58,756 nt of DNA from CTSoil-075 sp964292325 (GCA_964292325.1 CAXYVG010000009.1:1-58756); one strand, 5' to 3'; positions 42,767 through 51,595 are shown, numbered from the stretch's first letter. Numbers and translations: made by a program. Notes: a model not told the origin generated them from the sequence alone.

Positions 42767-43318
42767 ATGATGAACGATTTAACGTCAGTAATTGCGAACA
42801 ATCTTGCTCAGATTCGCCATCAAAAAAAATTAAGTCTGGATAAATTATCGGCACTTTCTGGTGTCAGTAAAGCAATGCTAGGACAAATCGAACGGGCGGA
42901 GTCAAATCCAACGGTCAATACTTTGTGGAAGATCGCTTCTGGACTCCATGTGCCTTTTAACAGACTGATCACTACCAATAAGCCCAAAGCGGAATTAGTT
43001 CGACTCAGTGAAGTTGAATCCATTAGTGACAGTGATGGTATGACAATATTTCCTCAGTTTTCTTTGAATCAGGAGAAAAATCTTGAGATTTTTTTGATCA
43101 TGTTAGCTCCTCGGGGTTGTCATATTTCCGACCCTCATGACATAAATTCTGAAGAATATGTATTACTCATTGATGGGGAACTTGAAATTGAGATTGGTGA
43201 ACAGAAATATCATTTACACCCTGGTGATGCAATTTATTTTCAGAGCGATCAGCTACATGCGTACCGAAATCTCACAGATGAAATCGTGCGTTTCCAAAAC
43301 ATCATCAATCGTCACTAA
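42767..43318 (+). CDS. XRE-family regulator with C-terminal cupin domain
   Basis: 183 residues. The N-terminal helix-turn-helix (LAQIRHQKKLSLDKLSALSGVSKAMLGQIE, residues 13-42, shown by its ends as LAQIRHQ and LGQIE) is a clear Cro/CI type. The cupin (about 105-183) has the usual GDAIYFQSDQLHAYRN motif. Such proteins sense a small ligand and often control a neighbouring transporter or catabolic gene. The transporter remnant downstream could have been its target. No clear ribosome binding site; ATG 42770 is the alternative start. Confidence 0.9.
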   Translation: MMNDLTSVIANNLAQIRHQKKLSLDKLSALSGVSKAMLGQIERAESNPTVNTLWKIASGLHVPFNRLITTNKPKAELVRLSEVESISDSDGMTIFPQFSLNQEKNLEIFLIMLAPRGCHISDPHDINSEEYVLLIDGELEIEIGEQKYHLHPGDAIYFQSDQLHAYRNLTDEIVRFQNIINRH

Positions 43319-43362
43319 TGCAGAATTATAAAATATTTTTAAATCGCTATAGTTAGTAAACA

Positions 43363-43400
43363 GAAAAAAAGCCTTCGCAGGATTCTGCGAAGGCTTTTCT
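43363..43400. terminator. Terminator of the GCCTTCGCA family, copy 1
   Basis: AAAAGCCTTCGCAG-GATT-CTGCGAAGGCTTTT. The same stem recurs at 44959, 48227 and 51121. Confidence 0.85.
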
Positions 43401-43412
43401 TGTATGCACTGA

Positions 43413-43515
43413 TCACTCGTGGACCTCAATGCGTTTAACTTCTCCGATCACAAAGATATAAGAGAGAGCACCGATAAGGGCGACGCAAGCGGTCGGGCGG
43501 TATAAACGAGTGCGG
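43413..43515 (-). pseudogene. C-terminal remnant of a major-facilitator-type transporter
   Basis: On the minus strand an open frame without a start reads RLYRPTACVALIGALSYI, then FVIGEVKRIEVHE and a stop (TGA at 43413-43415). This looks like the last transmembrane helix and tail of an MFS permease. The rest of the gene is missing; the region upstream shows no coding sign. So it is a relic, probably of the transporter once controlled by the XRE-cupin protein. The family call rests on about 30 residues. Confidence 0.45.
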
Positions 43516-43709
43516 CAGTAAAAATAGCCCCTCCCAACTACTTATCAAATCATTATTTTATTTAGAGACTATTCCAAATAACCCTCAAATATGTCCAATA
43601 TTGCATGTAGTTATATTGAAATGGGAAAAATATAATAAGGAATAATAGAAAATAACCATTAACGTATTAAAAAAATGATATTTTAGCATAAAAAGAATCA
43701 TATATTACG

Positions 43710-43738
43710 TTTACTTAATTGATTTTTTGCATTATACT
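43710..43738 (+). promoter_or_regulatory. Sigma-A-type promoter for the Fic gene
   Basis: TTTACT (43710-43715), a 17-base spacer and TATACT (43733-43738), 20 bases before ATG 43759. Confidence 0.65.
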
Positions 43739-43758
43739 ATCGTAAAGAGGTGAAATTT

Positions 43759-44958
43759 ATGTTATATGAGCCTTTAAATAAAATATTTTATAAAGATAAT
43801 GAGTCTTATGAAACTATATATAGGGAAAGGTTTAATAGTGAGTTTACCTATAGGTACAATTTTACTATTGGCGATAACCAAGCTTTTGTGGTCCCCGATT
43901 TGGAAGTCTTAAACTTGATAACTAGTATTTTGCAACTAGATAAGAGACTCTTAAAACTTACAAATCGTTTGCCACGGATTGCCCTAATACAATTTACAAG
44001 GAAATGTATTGTTGACGAAATTCAGTTGACTAACGAGATCGAGGGCGTTCGTAGCACCCGCAAAGAAATTAGAGAGTTGATTCATGATGAAAGCGTAAAC
44101 AAAAAAAGAAAACGCCTGTATGGTTTGGTGCAAAAATATATGATGCTATCGAATCGGCAGGAAATCAAATTAAAAACATGTCAGGATATTAGGACTCTCT
44201 ACGACGAATTTATTTTGGCGGAAATCAAAGCGGATGATACGAGCAATATCCCGGATGGAGAAATTTTTAGAAAAGATATTGTTGAAATCGTTTCCCAAAG
44301 CCAAAAAGTAATTCATAAGGGATTATTCCCTGAAGGCAAGATTATTAGTGCCATGACTTCGGCACTTGATATATTGCATGATAATAAGTTAAACACTTTT
44401 ATGAATATAGCAGTATTTCATTATATGTTTGGCTATATTCATCCTTTCTATGACGGAAATGGCAGAATGGCCAGATTCATTAGCAGTTATCTGCTAAATC
44501 AACAGTTAGAGTCAGTTGTTGGTTTTAGCTTGTCTTATGTAATTAAGAATAAGATAAGAAAATATTACGATATGTTTAAAGATGCTAATGATTATAAGAA
44601 CAAAGGAGATTTAACGCCTTTTGTGATTGGTTTCTTAGAATTTATTGAAGAAGTCATTGAAAATTTATGTATCACTATTGAAGAAAGAGCCGAACAATTT
44701 AAATTTTATGTGGACAAAATTGGGAAGTATTCGGATGGCAACAAAAGTATTAGGGATATACTTTTTGTGTTAGCACAAAATGCTTTATTTGATGATGAAG
44801 GTATTTCTATTCCAGAGTTAGCGCAAGCAACTGAAATGGGGCAGTCTACCGTTCGTATTTGGCTAAAAAAAATAGCTAACGATATTATGATCATTACGCA
44901 AAGCGGCAGAATGAATCTTTATAGAGTTAATCTAGATGTAATGGCGCAAGGTGAATAG
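43759..44958 (+). CDS. Fic-family protein, class II (N-terminal inhibitory helix)
   Basis: 399 residues. The Fic core has HPFYDGNGRMARF near residue 227, with the catalytic His and all phosphate-binding residues. An inhibitory TNEIEG motif near residue 90 (T-x-x-x-E-G) marks a class II Fic that keeps itself off. The C-terminal 80 residues are a winged-helix-like domain (IPELAQATEMGQSTVRIWL). Family enzymes AMPylate proteins. ATG 43759 has AGAGGTGA upstream. It stands alone, without a separate antitoxin gene. Confidence 0.93.
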   Translation: MLYEPLNKIFYKDNESYETIYRERFNSEFTYRYNFTIGDNQAFVVPDLEVLNLITSILQLDKRLLKLTNRLPRIALIQFTRKCIVDEIQLTNEIEGVRSTRKEIRELIHDESVNKKRKRLYGLVQKYMMLSNRQEIKLKTCQDIRTLYDEFILAEIKADDTSNIPDGEIFRKDIVEIVSQSQKVIHKGLFPEGKIISAMTSALDILHDNKLNTFMNIAVFHYMFGYIHPFYDGNGRMARFISSYLLNQQLESVVGFSLSYVIKNKIRKYYDMFKDANDYKNKGDLTPFVIGFLEFIEEVIENLCITIEERAEQFKFYVDKIGKYSDGNKSIRDILFVLAQNALFDDEGISIPELAQATEMGQSTVRIWLKKIANDIMIITQSGRMNLYRVNLDVMAQGE

Positions 44959-44998
44959 ACATAAAAAAGCCTTCGCATACCCTGCGAAGGCTTTTTTA
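44959..44998. repeat. Terminator repeat, copy 2, at a module edge
   Basis: ACATAAAAAAGCC then TTCGCATACCCTGCGAAGGC and T6. The stem is AAAAAAGCCTTCGCA/TGCGAAGGCTTTTTT. From ACAT to AAGGC it matches the copies at 48227 and 51121 in all but a few bases, so it may be a trace of the same tRNA-Lys 3' flank. Confidence 0.75.
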
Positions 44999-45003
44999 TG
45001 TAG

Positions 45004-46335
45004 CTATACTGCGGATTTCTCATTAACATAAAACTGTTCTGCTTGTGGTGATATGTTTTGGTAATGTTCAGTTTGTAACATTTCTTGGGCAGGCTGCTCC
45101 TTGTTCTTAATCAGACATTGATAGGCCCAATCCGCTATTGGCTGTGCCACTGCTTTTGCCAATAAAACAGGCACAGCATTACCTACTTGTTTATATATTT
45201 TATCCAATTTGCCGTTAACCGATAAGTGTTCATTTCCGCCGTCGCTAAATTGATACCAATCAGGAAACGTTTGTATTCTGGCAATTTCCTTAACTGACAA
45301 ACGCCGATTTTGTTCTTCGCCACCTGGAAGCTCCCATTTATTTTGATTATGTTTTATCATTGATGGTCCATCGGGATGTAGGGGGGCTTGGCGTCCTGAA
45401 GCTTGAATGGTAAAGCTTTGGTCATCCCACTCTTTTTTTCTATTTCTTGACATATAAATAGTAGAGAAAGAACCTGTAAAGTATGGTCCAGGGTCTTGGC
45501 GTAAGTCTCCAATAGCATCTTTTAAAGTGACGAATGGTTTTAAACCATCTTTCTGTCCATGAGTAGGAGTGGGGTATTGGTAATCAAAATCTAAATCATC
45601 TCTAACTCCTATAATAAGTACACGTTCACGGAGTTGGGGGACTCCGAAATCTCTAGCGTTGAGTAATTTGAATTGTACATTGTAGCCAGCAGTTGCAAAA
45701 TCTTCAATGATTTGTTTTAGGACTTCGCCTTTTCCTAATGTCATCATACCTTTTACATTTTCAGCAACAAATACTTTAGGTTGTGTTTGTACTAAGCAAC
45801 GAATAAAATGGATATAAAGGAAATTACGTTCATCATCAATTAATCTAGGACCAGCCTCAGAAAACCCAGGACAAGGAAAACCGCCAAGGACAATATTTCC
45901 GGCAGGAAAGTATTTGATTTTTTTAATATCCATTTCTTGAATGAGAACGGTGTCATTCGAATTAGCTCGGTATGTTTGATTAGCTTCCCTAAATAAGTCA
46001 TTTGCCCAAATAGTATGAAAGATACTTTTATGTCGTATTGCACTATATAAGTTTTTATCTTTAAAGGCTTCCATCGCAGCGTTTTCTCCAATTACGGACG
46101 CCAAACCTGCTAATTCAAATCCTAAATCTAATCCTCCACAACCAGAGAAAAGGCTAACTACATCAAATTTATCTTCTTGATAATCAAGTTTTTCTAACAG
46201 TTTTATATCGGCTTCATTTTCTATAATCAGGGAGGTTTCTACTTTGATTTTTTCTAATAATACTTTTTGAATTTCATCGAGGGAAAGATTGGGAGCGGGT
46301 TTAAACTTACCACGTCCGCGTTCATCTAACTTCAT
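45004..46335 (-). CDS. DNA (cytosine-5-)-methyltransferase of a type II R-M system
   Basis: 443 residues. Conserved 5mC motifs: VVSLFSGCGGLDLGFELAG (I), FPCPGFSEAG (IV, catalytic Cys near 157), VAENVKGM (VI), RERVLIIGVR (VIII) and the C-terminal KQVGNAVPVLLAKAVAQPI (X). The stretch QASGRQAPLHPDGP lies in the target-recognition region. Downstream of the endonuclease gene on the same strand. It should protect host DNA; the sequence recognised cannot be read from this. Confidence 0.95.
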   Translation of the reverse strand: MKLDERGRGKFKPAPNLSLDEIQKVLLEKIKVETSLIIENEADIKLLEKLDYQEDKFDVVSLFSGCGGLDLGFELAGLASVIGENAAMEAFKDKNLYSAIRHKSIFHTIWANDLFREANQTYRANSNDTVLIQEMDIKKIKYFPAGNIVLGGFPCPGFSEAGPRLIDDERNFLYIHFIRCLVQTQPKVFVAENVKGMMTLGKGEVLKQIIEDFATAGYNVQFKLLNARDFGVPQLRERVLIIGVRDDLDFDYQYPTPTHGQKDGLKPFVTLKDAIGDLRQDPGPYFTGSFSTIYMSRNRKKEWDDQSFTIQASGRQAPLHPDGPSMIKHNQNKWELPGGEEQNRRLSVKEIARIQTFPDWYQFSDGGNEHLSVNGKLDKIYKQVGNAVPVLLAKAVAQPIADWAYQCLIKNKEQPAQEMLQTEHYQNISPQAEQFYVNEKSAV

Positions 46336-46522
46336 ATAGGTTTAACCTCCATTACGCGCGAATGTTTACTTGTTATATAGTAACGTATTTTATTTAAAAT
46401 AGAAACAAGGACTTTGTAAATATTATTGCCATTTACACCAGTTTTCTTACTTAATCTCAAAAAATAAGTATAATCCCATATTTTATCAGCAGGATTATAC
46501 TCAATTGTTAAATATTTTATGA

Positions 46523-47428
46523 CTAAATAGAAACGATTTTTGGATTAGCTATATCTTGAGTGGGATTCATATCTTCGGGATGATTCTTGCCAAGAGTGGC
46601 TAAAGTAGCTAATAAACTGGGAACAGAATCTTTTCCAGTAGTGCTTAATGGGTTATCAAAAACGATAGTATGATTTAATTTACCTTCGGCAGCAAACCAA
46701 TTAACTTTTACTGCCAAGTATCTGCGACCATCACATTTTCGTTCTTTTGTCCTATAATTGTTAGCAGTAAATACTAAGTATGTAGGAGAAAATTCTTTAG
46801 TATCTATTTTTTCTAATTGATCTATGATGTCAGCTGTAGTTTGAATTTCGTTGAGACTGGTATATATTATATAGTCCGCTATTCCAGAATTTTGTATAAT
46901 TTCTCCATTGATAATAGCATGTTTTTTTTCGTCAGATTGAGTAGTACCTTTATAAATAAAATCTTTAATTTCTTGAGAGTTTAATCTGATAGGGGCAGAA
47001 AGGGTTCGCTGTTTATCCGTTATTTCTAATTTCCACCCTAAGGTTATTGAGTTGGCATTTGTAGGGTGATGGCGTGAAATAAATATCAGTTTGCTTTCGT
47101 TAAATTTATCAGCAATGCTTTGAGTTGCTACTTGTATTATTGATGCCCAATTAGCACCAAAATATAATTCCGCAACATCTGCTGTTAATTTGTTACCTTG
47201 GAATTCATTATTTGCTCGGGATTTTACGGATATTTTAAGTTCACAAATATCTTTGCCTGATTTGCCTAAAACATATACATCTGTTTTACATTCACCGCCA
47301 CTACCTTGTACTCTCGGTTTCCCAACAGTCACGACATCATATTGTACACCTTTATAGTTAAAAGTTTTTTCTTTGGTAAAGATTCTAATGACTTTTAGTT
47401 CAAGAGCTACGTAATTTCTTTTTGGCAT
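46523..47428 (-). CDS. Probable type II restriction endonuclease (PD-(D/E)XK-like)
   Basis: 301 residues. Near residues 45-75 it has GGECKTDVYVLG and then CELKISVKS, giving the D-x(n)-E-x-K pattern of a PD-(D/E)XK nuclease. It has no signal peptide. Its place directly upstream of a 5mC methyltransferase on the same strand is the main support for the role. No family name is recognised. The ribosome binding site is weak. AT content is high, like other transferred defence genes. Confidence 0.7.
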   Translation of the reverse strand: MPKRNYVALELKVIRIFTKEKTFNYKGVQYDVVTVGKPRVQGSGGECKTDVYVLGKSGKDICELKISVKSRANNEFQGNKLTADVAELYFGANWASIIQVATQSIADKFNESKLIFISRHHPTNANSITLGWKLEITDKQRTLSAPIRLNSQEIKDFIYKGTTQSDEKKHAIINGEIIQNSGIADYIIYTSLNEIQTTADIIDQLEKIDTKEFSPTYLVFTANNYRTKERKCDGRRYLAVKVNWFAAEGKLNHTIVFDNPLSTTGKDSVPSLLATLATLGKNHPEDMNPTQDIANPKIVSI

Positions 47429-47781
47429 AATAACACCGACTCTCGCATTTATAGTAGTTGGTGTTAATTTCTAGATTGTTTTTGGTAATCCTGCAAGAAA
47501 AGTTTACAAGACAACCGCTCTGCATAAGATATTGTACTAGTCTTATTCGTTTTTTTAAGTGAAATATAAAAAAACGAGAATATCCATCAAAATTCAGCCT
47601 GTTTTTGATGATTAAAATCAAAAATGACGCTCATCTACATGTCAAAGTGGGGGAAGTAAATCTGGAAAACATAGGAATTTATCCCCTCGCTTCACTCTTG
47701 CTAACGCAAGCAAGGAAGGTTCAGTAAGGGGTATTCTGGCAAACAAGATAAAAAAAGAATAGTGATCTCAAATAGAGAAAA
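47429..47781. other. Intergenic region between endonuclease and Nudix genes
   Basis: No gene is supported. It holds a small stem CTTGC-TAAC-GCAAG inside weaker arms ATCCCCT and AGGGGTAT (about 47680-47735). This may be a terminator for the Nudix gene, which reads leftward into it. Confidence 0.35.
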
Positions 47782-48180
47782 CTATGCTTTTTCCTTTATG
47801 ATTTGTTCTACCGCAGGAATATCCGCAGGCGCCCATTTTAATGACTGGAGATTTTCAGGTTTTAGCCAAATAAGCTTAGAATGCTCTGTGGCAATGGGAG
47901 TACCAGAAATCAGCCCACATTTTAGAGTGATTAAGTTTACTATAAAATTTTCATACTCATGGGTGTTATCGTTGAAAAGTTCTTTACATTCAACTATACA
48001 TGTTAACTCTTCTTGAATTTCTCTTACAATTGCTTCTGAAAGATTTTCATTTTCCTCTACTTTTCCGCCAGGAAATTCCCACTGGTTCGGGATGCTCATT
48101 TCAGGAGAACGCAGTGCACAAAGAATTTCATTATTGTCATTTTCAATGATTGCCCCTACGACTTTTATTAGCTTTTTCAT
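47782..48180 (-). CDS. Nudix hydrolase (MutT/8-oxo-dGTP diphosphatase type)
   Basis: 132 residues with a complete Nudix box, GGKVEENENLSEAIVREIQEEL (22 residues; key ones are G, E, R, E, E, E). NQWEFPGGK precedes it, as in MutT. It may sanitise oxidised nucleotides or degrade another NDP-X. I start at ATG 48180, behind AGGTGG, rather than the GTG nine bases upstream. It lies between the R-M genes and the first tRNA fragment. Confidence 0.9.
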   Translation of the reverse strand: MKKLIKVVGAIIENDNNEILCALRSPEMSIPNQWEFPGGKVEENENLSEAIVREIQEELTCIVECKELFNDNTHEYENFIVNLITLKCGLISGTPIATEHSKLIWLKPENLQSLKWAPADIPAVEQIIKEKA

Positions 48181-48226
48181 ATGAACCACCTCTCGAGTAG
48201 AGTAACATAGTATTTATTATAATTCA

Positions 48227-48314
48227 ACATAAAAAAGCCCCCGCATACTCTGCGAAGGCTTGAATTTACTGGTGACACACCGGGAAATCGAACCCCGAAC
48301 CTACTGATTAAGAG
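48227..48314 (-). repeat. tRNA-Lys(CTT) 3' half plus terminator, direct repeat A
   Basis: On the minus strand the sequence runs anticodon loop CTCTTAA, stem TCAGT, T arm CGGGGTTCGATTTCCCG, acceptor GTGTGTC, A and CCA, then the tRNA's terminator. The 5' half (D arm, acceptor strand) is missing, so this is no functional tRNA. One T-stem pair is changed compared with repeat B. The 88-base unit is repeated at 51121 with three differences. It is read as an attachment-site duplication. Confidence 0.85.
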
Positions 48315-48474
48315 TCTAAATATTCCTGTTTGTTTACATTTAATTATGTTTATAAAACCTTGATTCTACTGATATTATACTATTTTCCTTTTGTATCCAT
48401 TAGTTAATATTAAGGGATATTTGAAAGTGTTAAGGGACAAGATAAGGGACAAAACATATTGTCCCTTACGCTGA

Positions 48475-49083
48475 TTATTTTCCATTATTATTTATAGGTG
48501 ATTTCAATGGCAATCTAAAAGAGATTACTTCGCCCATTTCAATTAATACACTCTCAATAGCCTTAAATGCTACAGATTTATTGCCTATAAACCACTCCGA
48601 AGTGGAATCAGAACCTTTTATAATAAACTTACCATTGTATAAATACTTACTGTTGGGTACATCTAATATCTTAAATATCATAGTGGCTGTCATATCTTTT
48701 CCATAGGTAAAAACAGTGATTTTTTCTTTTCGGATAAAAGGCTGTAGTTCAGCATAAACGATATAATCCGTACGGCTATCGGCAAATGTTTCAATTAAAT
48801 CTTTCTTTTCAGCCATTGCAATGTCCTCAATCCCTAATGCCTTAAGTTTACTTAACGGTTGTGCATTAGGGATTATATTATATAATCCCTCTACTTTTCC
48901 ATTCATCCAATTATTAATTTTATTATTAAGTTCATCATCATATGTAGTTTTTGCATTATTAATAAAGATAATAGAAACAGAGGCTTTTGTCCGTTCCTGT
49001 GCAAATGTATACTTTATCGAACTTGTTAAGCTTAATATGCTGATGACTACAACCACTATAGAAATTTTTTGAATATTTATCAT
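48475..49083 (-). CDS. Secreted protein, paralogue 1 of a tandem pair
   Basis: 202 residues. A signal peptide is clear (IVVVVISILSLTSSI, cleavage near FAQE). The body carries NAKTTYDDELN, YAELQPFIRKEKITVFTYG and KYLYNGKF, all of which recur in the neighbour. No lipobox Cys. The fold resembles small periplasmic proteins of unknown role. The start lies five bases after the stop of paralogue 2, so they are cotranscribed. I do not know the function. Confidence 0.75.
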   Translation of the reverse strand: MINIQKISIVVVVISILSLTSSIKYTFAQERTKASVSIIFINNAKTTYDDELNNKINNWMNGKVEGLYNIIPNAQPLSKLKALGIEDIAMAEKKDLIETFADSRTDYIVYAELQPFIRKEKITVFTYGKDMTATMIFKILDVPNSKYLYNGKFIIKGSDSTSEWFIGNKSVAFKAIESVLIEMGEVISFRLPLKSPINNNGK

Positions 49084-49088
49084 AGTTA

Positions 49089-49685
49089 TTACCCTTCAGA
49101 AGTAATTGGCAAACGAACTTTAATTACAGCATTCATTTTTTCTATAACTTTGTCCAATGCAATCAAGGATACAGATTTATTACCAATTCCACCAATCATT
49201 GAACTATCTGATGCAAATTCGGTAAATTTTCCATTATATAGGTATTTATTATTTTTTAGATCAATAATTTTTATTGGTACTATACCAGTCATGTCAATGC
49301 CGTAAGAGAAAAAAGTAATGCGCTCTTTTCTCACAAAAGGTTGTAACTCGGCAAACAATACATAATCAATATTTTCACTTTTGAATACTTCAATAATATC
49401 GGTACGTTCTGCTGTGGTTATGTCTGTAATTCCAGTTTTATTTAAGAGTTCAATATAACGTCCACCAGGGATGACATTATAATTTTTTAATAAAGAATCA
49501 AAGTTTTTCATCATTTTTTTATTTAGTTCATCATCATATGTAGTTTTTGCATTATTAACATACAGAAGGGCTACGGATATTTTCTTAGCTTCTACTTTCT
49601 GATCATCAGTGGTAACTGTTTCTTTTGCCAAACAAATATTTGCAATTAATAGCAAGGAGAATAAGCATATTAAAATCTTTTTCAT
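49089..49685 (-). CDS. Secreted protein, paralogue 2 of a tandem pair
   Basis: 198 residues with a signal peptide (ILICLFSLLLIANICLA). It shares NAKTTYDDELN, YVLFAELQPFVRKERITFFSYG (22 residues in all) and KYLYNGKF with paralogue 1; identity is roughly half. So a local gene duplication made the pair. ATG 49685 has AGGAG upstream. Both lie between the two tRNA repeats, so they belong to the 2.9-kb module. Confidence 0.75.
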   Translation of the reverse strand: MKKILICLFSLLLIANICLAKETVTTDDQKVEAKKISVALLYVNNAKTTYDDELNKKMMKNFDSLLKNYNVIPGGRYIELLNKTGITDITTAERTDIIEVFKSENIDYVLFAELQPFVRKERITFFSYGIDMTGIVPIKIIDLKNNKYLYNGKFTEFASDSSMIGGIGNKSVSLIALDKVIEKMNAVIKVRLPITSEG

Positions 49686-49942
49686 AGTGTACACACTCCT
49701 ATTTTATTATTTAACACCATAAGTATTTGCAATCAAAAATCAACTACAATCCATTCCTATAATATCATTTCCATTGCACTCCTCCCACTTTACTAATAGC
49801 TTACTTATACATAAATATTATTTATCCTCTATTTATCTTGTAATATTTTATATAAATTTCTAATTATTAGTAATATAATGTTGTTGATTACCACGCTTCT
49901 ATAATCTATTATCCCTAAAAAAGAAAACCTCTTATAAAACAG

Positions 49943-49987
49943 TGGGACAGGTGTTGTGTTTCTACCGAAACGCTTCTCCTGTGCCCC
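49943..49987. repeat. REP-like palindrome
   Basis: TGGGACAGG and CCTGTGCCC enclose a second stem GTTTC-TACC-GAAAC. This nested hairpin resembles the REP elements (GGGACAG type) common in Clostridia-like genomes and often moved by Y1 transposases. No transposase is here. The surrounding gap 49686-50177 holds no supported gene. Confidence 0.5.
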
Positions 49988-50008
49988 CTTGTTTCCCCTG
50001 AGTGCTTA

Positions 50009-50057
50009 CTTTATAAAACATTTGCTGCTTTTATAGTACTTTTTCAGAAATAAACAC
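50009..50057 (+). repeat. 49-base dispersed repeat, copy A
   Basis: CTTTATAAAAC, TTTGCT, AGT and AGAAATAAACAC in the same order recur at 51283 with about 85 percent identity. It is noncoding on both strands. Possibly a relic of an integrase arm site. Confidence 0.5.
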
Positions 50058-50177
50058 CATGAGTTAATTAAGTTTTTACCACTCAATATGCAACGTAGAA
50101 TAATTTGGAATGAACGATCATTTTGGATCAACATGGAGGCTGATAAATAATGACTAGCAGGCATTGCCTGCTAGTCA

Positions 50178-50960
50178 TTAACATTTACCTATTATATATT
50201 TTATCTTTAAATGGGTAAGGTAGCTGTATGGTAAGTGGCGATCATATTGAAGTCTACCTACAACTACGCCTGGATGTATTCCTATTTGCTCTGCAAAAAG
50301 TTCAATATTACTTTGGTTAAAGTTAGCAATACTTAAAAATTTGTCATATTCTTCTCTGGGAATTAGATAATCGCCAGAGAAAAAATCGGCCTCCATTTCA
50401 AGATCATTATCATCTTGACCATAATCCGATTGATTTCCGCTTATAAAGGTTGATTTAAGTTTTTGTTGTAATACATGCTTGATTTCGTGGAATAGGGAAA
50501 ACCAAAAAGTATCTGCACTTAATCTTCGGTCATTCAGTGCAAGCAGCACTTTTTCTTTAGTAATCCATTTTACTGCTCCATTTACACCTGAATTTGGAAG
50601 ATGAGGTAATAAAACGAAAGCAACACCGCATTCTTTAAAAATTCCAGATAAGCGTGGATAAAAAATAGACGGATCTTGCAAGGTCATACTTCTTATTTCA
50701 GGAAGAAAAGTTTCCAATAGTTGTTTGTTATAAGGCTTACAATCAATTCGTTCGGCTAGATTTAAAGCGGTCTGGACCCAGGCATTCGAATTCATAATAT
50801 TTTTTTCGGTAACGCTTGTAACAACAGTTCTACAAGCGACCAGGAAGTCTCTTTGTTTTAATACTTGTAATGATGAAATTTTAAAAAATTTCCGCAGTTG
50901 TTTGATTCTATCCTCAATATCTAGTTTTTTAAAATATATGCTATGGCTATTTTCAATGAG
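50178..50960 (-). pseudogene. Truncated HTH-ImmA/IrrE-type metallopeptidase
   Basis: The C-terminal 205 residues form a zinc-peptidase domain with HEIKHVLQ (HExxH-type motif) and a third ligand region DDNDLEMEADFFSGDYLIP. Upstream of the first ATG (50795) the same frame stays open and reads DIEDRIKQLRKFFKISSL, then VLKQRDFLVACRT, the linker found between HTH and ImmA domains. It then stops at a TGA (50964). So the N-terminal HTH half is gone. The remainder could still be made from 50795. A relative of HigA- or phage-type regulators that cleave a repressor. Confidence 0.75.
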
Positions 50961-50988
50961 ATTTCACATAACAGATACTACAACTGTA

Positions 50989-51050
50989 CAGTAAATAAAC
51001 TAAAGCCGTATTGCTCTTAATTGAGTAGTACGGCTTTAGTTTATTTACTG
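50989..51050. repeat. 62-base palindrome (22-base perfect arms)
   Basis: The arms (50989-51010 and 51029-51050) are perfect inverted copies starting CAGTAAATAAAC; the 18-base loop holds CTC and GAG that can add more pairs. It lies exactly where the truncated ImmA gene loses its homology, and just before repeat B. It may be a terminator, a MITE or a scar of the deletion. Confidence 0.75.
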
Positions 51051-51120
51051 AAAATTAACGTTTATTATTCAATAAAATCATATATGATTTACTAATATAT
51101 CCCCAAACTATCCCTAACGG

Positions 51121-51209
51121 ACATAAAAAAAGCCCCCGCATACCCTGCGAAGGCTTGAATTTACTGGTGACACACCGGGGAATCGAACCCCGAACCTACT
51201 GATTAAGAG
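51121..51209 (-). repeat. tRNA-Lys(CTT) 3' half plus terminator, direct repeat B
   Basis: The same unit as at 48227, with one extra A, one C/T and one G/A change. Here the T stem CGGGG/CCCCG is perfect. The 5' half is also absent (the sequence beyond the anticodon is GTGGTATAAGG, not an anticodon stem). The tRNA would read right to left, so the intact gene should lie at a higher coordinate. Confidence 0.85.
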
Positions 51210-51282
51210 GTGGTATAAGGACTTTAGTTTACGTTTTATTATGTCTGAGGACGTAGTATCTTCAAGGGTGTAGGGGTACTTT

Positions 51283-51332
51283 CTTTATAAAACGTTTGCT
51301 ATTTTTAAAGTGCTTTTTTAGAAATAAACACT
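51283..51332 (+). repeat. 49-base dispersed repeat, copy B
   Basis: Partner of 50009-50057. It lies about 75 bases right of tRNA repeat B, in the 386 gene-free bases before the PtuA-like gene, where nothing else stands out except a TATAAT near 51512. Confidence 0.5.
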
Positions 51333-51595
51333 AAATAAACACTAAAATTAAGATTTGTAAAAAAGGGGTGGTAGGTATAAAGTTACCGATTACTCTTTTT
51401 CTTTAATCGTCAATATAAAAATATACTGAAGTAAAATTAACGGCTAGAAGATGTCAAGAAGAATAATATGAATGCAGGGAATAGCATAAAAATGTCTAAC
51501 TATATAAAGGGTATAATGTGTTAAATTGTGCTAAAATGGAGATAATAAATAAAACTGTAAAAATATATAAATAGTGATGGGAGGTGGATATATAA

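Noticed and set aside
48227..51209. Functional tRNA-Lys genes
   Set aside because: Both copies lack the D arm, the 5' acceptor strand and the 5' anticodon stem.
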